Part shown: positions 42,653-52,560 of the stretch, in pieces
How the letters are laid out: each line of letters begins with the position of its first letter
How positions within the stretch are numbered: position 1 is the stretch's first letter
NCBI GenBank assembly: GCA_014529385.2
Contig: CM043965.1
Span: 62,767,933 to 62,831,932 of the forward strand
Direction: 5' to 3'
From: Adiantum capillus-veneris
Lineage: Eukaryota > Streptophyta > Polypodiopsida > Polypodiales > Pteridaceae
DNA length: 64,000 nt
Translations under genes and position numbers: made by a program
The notes under the pieces: generated by a model
The model's input: the letters and a program-made list of their open reading frames with translations, nothing else
What the model was told of the DNA's origin: nothing
Databases searched by the model: none

Positions 42653-42654
<2 letters not shown>

Positions 42655-42720
<66 letters not shown>
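42655..42720. repeat. (CA)33 microsatellite
   Basis: 66 bp of uninterrupted CA, directly next to the T run (minus-strand poly(A)) of a LINE-B 3' end on one side and the twin-primed copy on the other. Confidence 0.95.
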
Positions 42721-42723
<3 letters not shown>

Positions 42724-43180
42724 TTTTTTTGTAAATCTGCTTTGATTAATTTACAAGTGGGAAACCTCAAAGCGAGGAAAACCCACGAAAAGAAAGGGAT
42801 ACAAAACACGGAGCACTGAGGCTCCAAAGGCTAGAAACAGTCAAAATAAATCCTGTAGGTTTTAAGAGTGATGTCTCCATCGTCATAGGCAAAATGTAGT
42901 GCTTGATCAAGAGATAATTTGAAATAGGGAAAGGGGTCAACAAGAGTGCCCTGGAACATTAAGGAGTTCCTATTATGCTAGATGGCCCACATAGTCCAAA
43001 ACCTGTCCCAGGTGAAGAACACCACAAACTAAGATTGCTGTGACCGAAGCACTCCAAAAAGCCAAAATCGTCTGTAAAAAGAGCCAAAAGGAAAACGCAG
43101 CCGAAGAGCAGTCGACACTTGCCGAATGAAGGCTCTGGAGTGACGACAACACCACAGTAAGTGTGGTGCGCGCATGCGTG
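42721..43180 (-). mobile_element. LINE-B, 5'-truncated copy (~460 bp)
   Basis: Minus-strand 3' end: T run at 42722-42730, the 3' UTR (GGTTTCCCACTTGTAAATTA), and the last part of the zinc-binding domain (YCGVVVTPEPSFGKCRLLFG). Truncated where it meets the CG/CA tract at 43170-43200. The 3' UTR belongs to the same subfamily as the 9-kb copy. Confidence 0.75.
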
Positions 43181-43200
43181 CACACACACACACACACACA
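43181..43200. repeat. (CA)10 at the 3' end of the nearly complete LINE-B
   Basis: Uninterrupted CA next to the T8 run at 43202-43209. Read on the element strand it is A8 followed by (GT)n. Confidence 0.9.
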
Positions 43201-43228
43201 CTTTTTTTTGTAAATCAATTTGATTTAA

Positions 43229-44670
43229 CTATCTGTGGGAAACCTCAAAGAGAGGAAAACCACCAAAAAGATGTACAAGGAAAGGAACACAACAGTGTTC
43301 AGCTGTACAAAATATATAAAAGCATTCATAAGAAAGCTGATGTATCTCTGCCGTGATATCACCAACTTCCAAGGCAAACCGCAGAGACTGCCGAAGGGAA
43401 ATCTTGAAGAAAGGTAGAGGATCCGTATGAATGCTATGGAACATATAGCCATTACGCTGTCGCCATAGGCTCCAATATGCCCAAAACCTGACCCACATGA
43501 AGAAGGCTGCAAAGCACTGCAACGCCGGCGAAAAGATACCAAAAACCCAAAACCGCTTATGGAAGACCGTCGAGGGAAAATGTAGCCACATACACGCAGA
43601 TACCCAACGAAGGAATTCTCGAGTGACACAGCAATCCCACAAGAGGTGACAAACATCCTCCTCGGCAGATAAGCAACGGACACATGATGAAGGGCGGATA
43701 CAGCGCTTCCGAAGAAAGGAACCCACTGGGAGCACACCAAGTAAACACCGCCAAAGAAACAACCGCTCTTTCAACGGCAAACAGCTTTCCCATATTGCAG
43801 ATATAATCATGTGCCACCAAATATCTGATTTATGCATGTGCCAAATAGCGTTGCAATGATCAGCAATCCATGGACGAGGCAGAAGAAGAGCATATGCCCG
43901 GCCAGCAGAAATATCTTGAAATGGCATTTCCCCAAGCTTCTAGTCAGACATTCGATCACCATCAGCCAAAGGTGAAACGGGCAAAAAACCTGTCAACATT
44001 TGTTGTAATTCTCTCCAAAACTGGCGATAGTGCATGCCCATCCAAAGCGGCGAGCGGCAAATGGAAACTCGAAAGTAAAACCAGCTGAATCCACTACATC
44101 CTCAACCACTCGAATGCCACGGCAGGAGAGAAAATACGCCTGGCGAGGCGAGCGGTCGACCAAAGTAAGAGAAAAAACCCGACTCCAATGAAGGCTCTCC
44201 ACACGAAGTGAGTTTCCTTCCCTCCGAGCATTCCATGAGAGATGAATCGTAAACTGTTTCCATGCAGAAAGCAAGGTGGAAGAAAGCGGGCATCCAGGAA
44301 TATGACCATCCATCTTACCAAATACTGCCTCCCACATGGATGATTGCCAGTGACCAAATGAGGATGTAACCACATGCTGACTCAAGTGTGCAAACATAAG
44401 AGTCCAAGGCCGAGATTGATGCACAAGTGTAGGCAAAAGCATAGCCTTCCTAGCAATGACATGCCTACGCAGGTCCAAAATATTCAAACCACCAAAGCGC
44501 TTTGGTGTACAAAGTTTTGCCATCGATATCAAGCGCAAACCTTTTTTGTGAGCACGCGTTTGCCACAAATGAGACAAAATGGCCGACATGAGAGAGTCAA
44601 GACAATGCCGGGGCCAATGCAACAATGGCAAAAAGAACTGAACATATGCCATGAGGATACTTTGAACAAT
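43229..44670 (-). pseudogene. LINE-B ORF2 C-terminus: RT connection and zinc-binding domain
   Basis: HKKGLRLISMAKLCTPKRFG, GLNILDLRRHVIARKAMLLP, FGKMDGHIPGCPLSSTLLSA, RVESLHWSRVFSLTLVDRSP; after a frameshift near 44000, SAGRAYALLLPRPWIADHCN, LPLKERLFLWRCLLGVLPVG, CVRCLSAEEDVCHLLWDC. Continues the ORF2 of the copy beyond the TGA at 44671-44673. Confidence 0.82.
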
Positions 44671-44673
44671 TCA

Positions 44674-47121
44674 CAGGCGAACATGTAGCGGCCAGGTAGA
44701 AAGCTTCCAGTAATGCAATTTAACATTCAAGCGATTCATAACCCAATACACTTTTTGCTTGTGAGGAACATTCCATCCAATTGGATAACCCAAATGCCTA
44801 GTGATTACATTTGGAAGAACAATCTGTCCTGGCCACAACAGAGCATGCCAATCACAAGAACGAAGCGGCAGAAGCTTTGATTTACGGAAATTGACTCTAA
44901 GACCAGCTGCAAGCGCAAACAATTCCAAAGCGTTCATAATCTCTTGAACATCGTTTTGCTGATTGCGGGGCATAAATAGCGAGTCATCTGCATAAGCCTG
45001 CCCAATAAAAGTATGACCCGAAGGTAGCTGCAAACCATGAAGACGCTGCACAGAGGTCAAGTGATCAAGATACATCAACAAAGGATGAGAAGCAATTGCA
45101 TACAACAAAGCACTAATAGGGCAACCTTGCCTAACCGAACAACCAAGTGGCCACGATTCTGTCAATTCCCCTTCCAGAATTCCCGAAGACGTACTACAAT
45201 CATACAAGAAATAAACCACATTGGCCAACTTAGGACCAAACCCTAGACTTCTCATTGTGGCAGCAATGAAGTCCCAATGCACAGTGTCAAAGGCCTTTTC
45301 AATATCAACTTGCATGACCAGCACATCTTGTTGCGTATACTTAGCATATTCCATGCCAATCATAAGATTGGCCAAATTATCCATGATTTGACGACGAGGA
45401 ATGAAACCATACTTAGCCTGATGAAGTCCTGTAAACAAATAGTCCTTGATGTGATGGACCAACATTTTAGCCAAAATCTTGTATATCACCGGCATCAGAG
45501 TTATGGGCCGCCAATGAAAGAACTGCTCGCAAAGCGCTTGCTTGGGCAACAACTTAAGTAAGCCCTCTTTCCATGAAATTGGTAGATCCTGTTTTTCCCA
45601 TGCCACATTTATCATGAAGATCAGGGGCTGCTTAAGAGCATCCCAAAATGAGAGGAAAAATTCCGCAGTAAGTCCGTCCTAACCAGGAGATCTCCACCGA
45701 CCCAATGCAAGCAAGGCACCATGCAATTTGGCGACAAAGAAAGGATCCTCAAGGCAGTGTGTCTCCTGCGAAGACAGGATCGGACGAACATAAGAAAGCA
45801 ACAATTCACGCGCTCGACAAGCTGTCGAAGACGGCTGAGATGGAGTAGCAAACACCTTACGGTAATGTGAAACCATAACCTCAACAAGTTCCCTCTTCGA
45901 AGAAGTCCAAGCACCCGAGGGAAGCATAACCCGTTTAATCGACTGTGAGACTCTTGAATGATGCAGATGCTTAGAAAACTTCTTCGAAGCACAACCTTTA
46001 TCCATAAAGGCCTGTTGACGTGCATGCGTCTGCCACTTAGCAAGCTTCCTCTTATCATTTTGCTGAATACACACTTTAGCTTTACATAACTCCGTCATTT
46101 CAGAGTCAGACAATGGGCGGAAATCAGTCAATTGTTGTAATCGTTGACTAACCTGTTTCGCATCACCGACATTCTCCCGAATGCGCTGCATATGCTGCCT
46201 ACCATAGTCAGAAATCACACTTTGTACTCTCATGACAAAACGATACCAAGCAGCATCGAAATCAATATGCATTTGAGCCAACAACGGAGGAATAATATCG
46301 GCAACCATGTGACGAAAAGCTTCATGAGTAAGATAGGCATCATTAACATGCAACAAACGTTTCCTATGAAGAGACTGATCACAAATAGACTGTCCAAAAT
46401 ACAACGATAGCAAAAGAGGATAATGATCCGATAACTACAGAGCATAATCTATCCTCATGTCACATACAAATTCTTCATACTGTTGCCCATTAAGTAAATA
46501 CCAACGATCCAATCGTGCTCTATAAGAGGAGTGAGTAGCATGCTGAAAGGTGAAACTAGAGGCATCAGGATGCAAAGAGCGCCATATATCAATCATTTGA
46601 GCAAAGGCAACAAAATGATCCCAGTTGTGTTTCTCCGCAAGGAGCATATGCAAATTTCCTGTGGTACTGTCAAGCAAACCAGTAGTATTATTGAAATCTC
46701 CACACAGAAATGCATTCGATGTCCATGCGCGAGAGGAGATTTCCCGCCACAAAGAAGCTCTTTTCCCAGAGGCCGTATATGCATATGTACCTCCAAATTC
46801 ATGAACTTGACCATTCAACAAACACTGTACAACCATCCACCGACCATGCGGATCATTGTATAACAGAACAGGCTGAAGCTCATGTCGAATCAACATCAAT
46901 ACACCAGAGAAATCTTGCGAGCCAGGGCCCAGCATACGCAATCCAATATCCGGCAAAATAGGAGCATTGACCAGCAAACTTGTGCTGATTGTGCTCTTGC
47001 AATACAACTATGTCTGCCCTACATGTATGTACATAGTGCCAGGTCAGCCGCCATTTGTCAAGGTTGCATAACCCACGCACATTGTATGAGATGCATTTAA
47101 TATGACTTTGCATGTGAAACA
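44674..47121 (-). pseudogene. LINE-B ORF2: endonuclease and reverse transcriptase
   Basis: Endonuclease: CISYNVRGLCNLDKW, VLQEHNQHKF, AFLCGDFNNTTGLLD, RARLDRWYLLNGQQYEEFVC, LSDHYPLLLS. RT: ALCEQFFHWRPITLMPVIYK, QAKYGFIPRRQIMDNL, QVDIEKAFDTVHWDFIAATM, LGCSVRQGCPISALLYAIAS, GQAYADDSLFMPRNQQ with catalytic YADD, and RHLGYPIGWNVPHKQ. The frame is broken only by a frameshift near 46950 and TAG at 46435-46437 and 45679-45681. Provides target nicking and reverse transcription for the element. Confidence 0.88.
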
Positions 47122-47148
47122 TATGTACAAAAGCAACAAGTATCAAAA

Positions 47149-48342
47149 TCAAGTGGAGGTGCCCATAGACACATCTCCATCCACTGCATCCGTACGAGGA
47201 CCCATCCTCTGAGTCAAGGCATGAAACATGTCCACAGTGCTCACATGTGATGTGGAAGCCTCACCAAGGAGTACATCGTTGTAAGAGTGCATCGCTTTGT
47301 TCCATGCATCAATCAGCGTGCGATTGTCATTACATGGAAGTTGCTTAAACGATGCATTCTTGTTAGCATTAACAGAAGGAACGTAATTACGAGAAGAAAG
47401 TGGCGTGCGAATCTTCAGTGCTTTTTTTGGCACCACCCATGTATTGACATCAGCAGGTCCAACATTTTTGCCTTTAGCAGCAATCCCATTCCCAAGATCA
47501 GTAACTTGCTGTACCTTGCCTTTCCCTTTGTCCATATTCGAAGCCACTTTAGCAGTAGAAACTCCACTTTGCTTGGCTTCACTTGTGGGTTTTCCAGTAG
47601 GGATAGAGGTGGACAAAGGAACAGTAGATGGAGGGGGTTGCAAGACCAGCTCTGGACATTCGGATTGCATATGAGCAAACTTGCTGCATCGAAAACATGA
47701 GTTCACAAATTTTCCCCATTTAAGTTTAAAGGGGCGCTTGCCTACCCATGGATCACCTGAGTCAACCATAATACCATCAGGGGTAATCTTGTCCGTGTCC
47801 CATAGAATACAAAACCTGTTGGTATTCGCATCCAATTTTGGAGGGTAGATAACCTTTCCAAGATGCACAGCCAACAACGGCAGGAAATGTCTCCACGTGC
47901 GCGGGAAATCAACAAATTCCACCCACATTGGGCATTTGTGACGAATAAGACTCTGGTAGTCTTTAGTGAGCGCCCATGGGAGAACATGTGTCATCTGCGT
48001 ATTAAAAAAGAGGGGGAGCATCTCAAGCAAAAGATTTCGAGCTTCCATATCTGCGAGCAAAACTTCATAAAAGCCACGCGCCCCAAAGTAGACACCACGG
48101 AGAGCTTGTCGCTTAAGGAGAAAATTGACCCATTGGCCGACATCTTGCCCAGTAGGCATTTTCCCCGGGAAAAACAGAATAACTGCATTCATAGCGTACT
48201 GCGCAACTGGGTCCATGAGGTCCTGTACCGGAATGTGCACCTCAAGAGCAGGCGCCTGACCATTCCATGCCTGTCGAGCCTCCTCAAAGTCCTCATACAA
48301 GCATGCCTTGATCTCAGAAGCTGCCTCCGACGTTGGTTCCAT
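47149..48342 (-). CDS. LINE-B ORF1, intact (397 codons), zinc-knuckle RNA-binding protein
   Basis: Uninterrupted from MEPTSEAASEIKACLYEDFE to the TGA. Contains EVHIPVQDLMDPVAQYAMNA, LLEMLPLFFNTQMTHVLPWA, PMWVEFVDFPRTWRHFLPLL and KVIYPPKLDANTNRFC (DUF4283-like nucleic-acid-binding region), then one CCHC knuckle, CFRCSKFAHMQSEC, then a Ser/Thr/Lys-rich basic tail. Such ORF1 proteins bind element RNA in cytoplasmic particles and help integration. The stop lies 28 nt before the first ORF2 ATG. This is the best-preserved transposon gene in the window. Confidence 0.85.
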   Translation of the reverse strand: MEPTSEAASEIKACLYEDFEEARQAWNGQAPALEVHIPVQDLMDPVAQYAMNAVILFFPGKMPTGQDVGQWVNFLLKRQALRGVYFGARGFYEVLLADMEARNLLLEMLPLFFNTQMTHVLPWALTKDYQSLIRHKCPMWVEFVDFPRTWRHFLPLLAVHLGKVIYPPKLDANTNRFCILWDTDKITPDGIMVDSGDPWVGKRPFKLKWGKFVNSCFRCSKFAHMQSECPELVLQPPPSTVPLSTSIPTGKPTSEAKQSGVSTAKVASNMDKGKGKVQQVTDLGNGIAAKGKNVGPADVNTWVVPKKALKIRTPLSSRNYVPSVNANKNASFKQLPCNDNRTLIDAWNKAMHSYNDVLLGEASTSHVSTVDMFHALTQRMGPRTDAVDGDVSMGTST

Positions 48343-48984
48343 CGCTTAAAGACGCACAGTGAGTCAAACATAAATTGAAAGAAACCCCTACTTCAAACAA
48401 AACTGATTGGCGAGACAATTCAGCAATCTACTGTGAAGAAAACCTTAGCAAATAACAGACTAACCACAGCTCTGTACATACTTCACATAAAGCAGCAACC
48501 AAAACCCACAGAAATATACATCTGCTGAATTCTGCCTAAAGAACTGGAGCTTGACTGAGACTCTAACCTGTATACAAACTATCCTGCTAGTCGTGCACAG
48601 CTAGACCCGATAGAACAGCACCGGCCACCAGTAGGCGTGCAAAACCCGCGGCAATGTCACTAACAAACTTGTTGGGCAATACTGCACTTCGCAGCAGCGA
48701 CGAGCAGGAGGGCACGCTGGGTAAAAGACGTGCAGGAGCAGTCACGCGGGCAACAATCACCCTTGCTGGCGAGACTACAGAGGGCTGCTGCTGCGCGCAG
48801 CTTGCAGGAAATTCCATGACAGAGGAGCAGATTCGTGCGGAGAGGAGCTGTCCCACACACACTCACACACACACCCAGAGGCGCTGGCACAGCACGCTGT
48901 AGCAGCGCGTAGGAGAAAACCGCGACAAAACAGCAATAGGGTTCGCGCGCGCAGGCTCCCAGAGCTCCCGTCCGTCACTCTCTC
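48343..48984 (-). promoter_or_regulatory. LINE-B 5' untranslated region
   Basis: Includes a CpG-rich part (48590-48980) with GTGTGTGTGAGTGTGTGTG on the element strand, matching the leader of the 8330-8820 copy. Expected to hold an internal promoter; no TATA box is seen. Confidence 0.5.
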
Positions 48985-49020
48985 TCACACACACGCACGC
49001 GCGCGCGCACACACACACAC
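48985..49020. repeat. CA/CG-rich simple repeat at the LINE-B insertion site
   Basis: CACACACGCACGCGCGCGCG followed by (CA)n. The 5' LTR of LTR-3 has a short CACACACA at the corresponding place, so this is the right half of the original LTR tract, possibly expanded. Confidence 0.8.
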
Positions 49021-49550
49021 ATCTTGCGTAAAAATGTGATGAAGTGGTAGCTGAACGAATGCCTACAAATTTTGCGAATTGCATGCTGAGGTGGCAGGTG
49101 TACAGTTTTTTGCGTTTTTAGGACCAGATGCTTTTAAGCTTGTAGCTTTTCATGTAACTGCTTTTGAGAGGACTAGGGCCTTTAAATTGAAGGGTGGGCT
49201 CTCTTCTTTGGTTACCTTGCACGAGCAGGAGTAGAACAGAGCAGATTAGAGCCGCGCTGACACTTGTATACCGAGTTCAAACAATATAAAGAACCGAAAG
49301 GGGCGCCAAGGTTTGGGGCCAGTGCTCTCTTGGGGTGGAACTCCGCCACTCCCCGTCTTGTGTGTCATGCACACTCTCTCTCTCACCCCTACCCACTCTT
49401 TTCTTTTCAGTTCTTTGTACTTTTTGCATTTCTCAGTTCAGTAGTTGTGAAGTGTTAAAAGTTGCCTCGTCTGTTCTATTCCTTTGGGGCGTGGTGTCCC
49501 CCGTCCCGTTATTGTGGTATCAGAGCTTTAGGCTTCTCCGTCTCGTTACG
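49021..49550 (+). mobile_element. Rest of the LTR-3 3' LTR, with PBS-side extension
   Basis: Resumes at ATCTTGCGTAAAAATGTGAT, matching 37214 onward in the 5' LTR, including the conserved block (49286-49347). The LTR proper ends near GTTATTG at 49513. A TGGTATCAGAGC (49514-49525) and 25 more bases follow before the target-site duplication at 49551. In normal elements the LTR itself abuts the duplication. Confidence 0.78.
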
Positions 49551-51260
49551 TGCTCCCAGTGTTATCTGAAGGGTCATCAACCATGTTGAAGTACCTCCAA
49601 TGCACCATAGTGCTGCATGAGGTAATGACTCCACAAGATATGCCAGCCCGTGCACTCGCATGGTTGGGCGTATAGATGTTCAAGAAGCCCCCAAGGCTAC
49701 CTTCAACCTGCACTGGGCCCTACTTGGCACAACGATACCTCTCCCTGCAATGGCGTGCTGCCATGAGTTCGCAATAGTCATACATACACTTGCTTGAATG
49801 CCTCGAGGCCCAAAAGAAGCTGACCAAAATGTCTCATAGCGACCACGCAAGATTTGTCCACAATGCCGAATACAACTCTGACAAGCGGTGATACTTCTGA
49901 AGCATAAGAATATCTGTTGTGCCACCTACAAGGCATATCTAAAGCTCTTGTCTTAGCCTACCCCTCAGGTGTATAAACTGGGATCCACCAAGTCCGTGTG
50001 CATTCCATGAGACAATCCTCATGGGATTAGTGAGAGAAAACTGATGCGGCTGCAGTAGCCAACTTGGCAATCTTTGAGGCCTGCTTGGATGGGGAGTAGT
50101 CCGCATGCGAACGTCCATAGGGATGGGTGCCTGAAGGGTCTATCTAACCCATGCCCAAGTTGAGTGTGCAGCCGCCCGTAAAGCTACATCCTCTATCCAG
50201 TAATCCTCATGTACATATACATAGCAAGGTGCACTCTGGGTGTCAGCAAAGAAGTATACCACATTGTTTCTACAACCTCTTGCATCAGGTGGCATCACAG
50301 AGAACTTGGCCAGTGGCCAAAGGGTGTGTATCAAGTCTGTCACACCCAAGTCCTCCGGGTGGTGAAAGAACTCAAGAGCTTGCACATGGAGCCAATCCAG
50401 CACTGTATGCATACTCTACTCTATGTGATCCCTGCCACATAGTTGAAAAGAGAAACCAACTGTTTGTAACCAAGGCACTGTATGCATACTCCACTCTGTG
50501 TGAGTTCTGCCACACAGTCGAAAAGAAAAACCAATTGTTGTAACCAGGGCATGTGGACCTTTGGCTGCCAAGAAAAGAATATAAACTATGAAGCAAGCTG
50601 CCTCAAGGTCAGGAGATTGGTCGCCAAGGAACCATGTAAAGGCTTAGTCGAAGAAATCCCATCATTGGGGAATGTAAAACTAGTCAACCCTTGCGGGACT
50701 GACTCAAAAGGGGAAGCCTGCACCAAAAGTGGTGTCTTCAGGTAGCGCTATCGCTCCGGAGCCTGTTGGCTCGTGGCAAAAGCATTGCCAAGAGATCTCC
50801 AAGTTGCAGAGGAGTGTTCTTTCCCCTGAGCCGGTGGTGGCATCTCCCCCACTAGACTCGCAACCTCGTCCCCTAGCATGTCTCATACCGTCAGTGGAGG
50901 AGAGGGTGGAGGAGGGGGAGGTGCCGTCAGTGGGCGGCCGGGGGGGGGGGGGGGGTGATGGTGGTGTGACTGAGATGGAAGGAGTCTCCTTAGGGACTCC
51001 TGCTGTAGAGGAAAAATTGTTCCCTGTAGGAACCCAATGCTCCTGGCTTGTCGCAGGTCGGCCACCATGGGGGTCTTTGTGACATGCTTGTCTCCCCAAC
51101 GGTTTGCAGCTCTTTAGAGACGGGTGCTCAGTCAGCCGATGGCTGACATCGGGTACTCTGTCTGTTGTGCCTGGCCAGCCTTGGTTGGTTGGGTCTGTGT
51201 CATTGGTGAGGTTTTCCTGTGAGGAAAGGCCTTTGCAAGATGGCCGTTGGCTCTCTTTGT
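49551..51260 (-). mobile_element. LINE-A copy, endonuclease start and ORF1 part
   Basis: Continues the copy interrupted at 36933. Minus strand: endonuclease N-terminal half (RRYETFWSASFGPRGIQ-like, RCGQILRG-type sequence at 49680-49925), ORF1 C-terminal domain (LGVTDLIHTLWPLAKFSVMP, VYFFADTQSAPCYVYVHEDY), the Pro-rich linker with a G16 run at 50941-50956, and a knuckle remnant (ANGHLAKAFPHRK). It joins LTR-4 gag-leader sequence near 51260. Confidence 0.75.
50401..50547. repeat. Tandem duplication, ~74-bp unit
   Basis: 50401-50474 and 50475-50547 are two diverged copies (CACTGTATGCATACTC in each) within the decayed LINE-A ORF1. Confidence 0.8.
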
Positions 51261-51415
51261 TTCCCCACTGCGATTCCAGTGCTCTTCATCCTCTTGCAAA
51301 ACTGTAGTAGGTCGAATGTTGTCCTCTTTGTTGGATTCACTGCCGGAACTCATGTGTGCTGTAGAAGTCGGATCGGGTCCTCCATAAAAGAAGAATCATT
51401 TGAGCTCTGATACCA
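51261..51415 (-). other. LTR-4 primer-binding site and start of gag
   Basis: On the minus strand TGGTATCAGAGC (51404-51415) follows the LTR by one base, then an ATG opens MSSGSESNKEDNIRPTTVLQ, a hydrophilic gag-like N-terminus that is cut by LINE-A sequence near 51260. Confidence 0.7.
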
Positions 51416-51416
51416 T

Positions 51417-51706
51417 TGTAATAGGCTTGGACCCCAAAGCGAGAAATCAATAGCAGCACACGAACAGAAATTGCAACAAACTGAACTTGAATCTCTCTCT
51501 CTCTCTCTATACATATATATATGTATAGAGAGAGAGAAATGAAATGAAATGTTATATTAACGTCTTCAAAAGGCCAAATTGACCTATGAGACCAGAAAGT
51601 TACAATGTGGTGGATCTGATACAAAGTCCGAGTAACAAGATGACAAAAATGAAATGACAGAATGGCAAAATAAAATACTATGGAATCCTAAACTGCTAGG
51701 TGTGAC

Positions 51707-51766
<60 letters not shown>

Positions 51767-52078
51767 ACACAAAGCGGCGAAGTTCCGCTTCCAGATATAT
51801 TGGCCCCAAAGACTGGTGCCCGTTCGGTATTTCTTTCTTCATTGGTGCTTGGCAAAAAGTACAACAGTCAAGGAGCACCTTCTCCGTAGTATGTGCGCTA
51901 TAGAGTGCTAGAGAGGGTCCCCAAGGCTCATATTTAAAGGCCCAAGTCCAAAAAGCATTTGATATGAACTGTAGGCGCCTTTAGGTCAGTTTTCTAAAAA
52001 CTTAGGATTTCCCAGAAAATCCGCCACGAATTTCGGGAGGTCCATACAGGTGCCACATCATCATATTTTGAGGCTACA
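51417..52078 (-). mobile_element. LTR of LTR-4 (662 bp)
   Basis: On the minus strand it runs from TGTAGCCTCAAAATATGATG (52078) to CCAAGCCTATTACA (51417). Contains a (GA)n tract (51710-51762), the conserved LTR block (51773-51836) and a 40-bp palindrome (51498-51537). Homologous to 2702-3795. RT sequence lies only ~80 bp upstream, and PBS plus gag start lie downstream. Confidence 0.78.
51498..51537. repeat. 40-bp perfect palindrome (TC)n-TATACATATATATATGTATA-(GA)n
   Basis: The two arms pair exactly around 51517/51518. The homologous LTR at 2702 has only part of it (GAGAGAGAAATGAAATG). Confidence 0.85.
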
Positions 52079-52159
52079 AGCTTGTCCGACTTGATCTAGC
52101 TACTTTTGGTTGCTTAAATAGGTCCTCTTCAGTTGAAATGCCATGTCATCACATTTATG

Positions 52160-52560
52160 ACGAACGAAACAAATGTGTCCCAAAAAGTGTATCTCTAAGA
52201 GAAAGAACTCATTCTTCTTTCTGTTTATCACCAATCTATGTTTGCGCATTGCATTGAACACTTGCAACAAATGCTCTCAATGTCTATGCTCTCGAAACAT
52301 ACTATCCATCATCCTATTGAACGTTGTAAGAGCATTTGTGAGTCCAAAAAGCATCACCAAATACTCATACAATTTGAAGGATGTCCTAAATGCAGTCTTG
52401 TACACTTCTCGAGGAGTGATCGTGATCTGCTGATAGTTACTTTTAAGATCGATTCTGCTAAAACAAGTAGAACCTTATAATCTTTCTTCAACATAAGCAA
52501 TACTCGAGAACAAAAAGGAAAAGACTCATGTTGGATCAAACCCTTCTCCTAAAAGTCTTT
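52160..52560 (-). pseudogene. LTR-4 reverse transcriptase remnant
   Basis: Minus strand: FSRIDLKSNYQQITITPREV, YKTAFRTSFKLYEYLVMLFG, LTNALTTFNRMMDSMFREHR, then directly HLLQVFNAMRKHRLVINRKK and EFFLLEIHFLGH. Compared with LTR-1 RT, the ~20 residues holding the catalytic DD are deleted. The RT N-terminus (KGLIQHESFPF) lies just upstream. RNase H and integrase are missing between here and the LTR. Confidence 0.75.

Larger units (their letters stand above)
40435..42654 (-). mobile_element. LINE-B copy with inverted 5' segment (twin priming)
   Basis: 40435-41825 is minus-strand ORF2 from late RT to the zinc-binding domain; 41826-42654 is the endonuclease region in the opposite (+) orientation. 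The two meet head to head at about 41826, and roughly 1.3 kb of intervening element (endonuclease end to mid RT) is missing. This is the classic outcome of twin priming in LINE integration. The 3' end lacks the usual A-run and is joined to a CA/CG-rich tract. Confidence 0.8.
43201..48984 (-). mobile_element. LINE-B, nearly complete L1-like retrotransposon (5.8 kb)
   Basis: Minus strand: CpG-rich 5' UTR (about 48343-48984), intact ORF1, ORF2 with endonuclease, RT and zf-RVT, 3' UTR, and poly(A) (T8 at 43202-43209) abutting a CA tract. It has few lesions: one frameshift and three stops in ORF2. Both outer ends lie in CA/CG-rich simple sequence, continuous with the CA tract of the LTR-3 LTR it interrupts. 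Confidence 0.85.

Noticed and set aside
42655-43200. Possible telomere- or centromere-type satellite
   Set aside because: Simple (CA)n flanking LINE ends. No plant telomere repeat (TTTAGGG) arrays or satellite monomers were seen.
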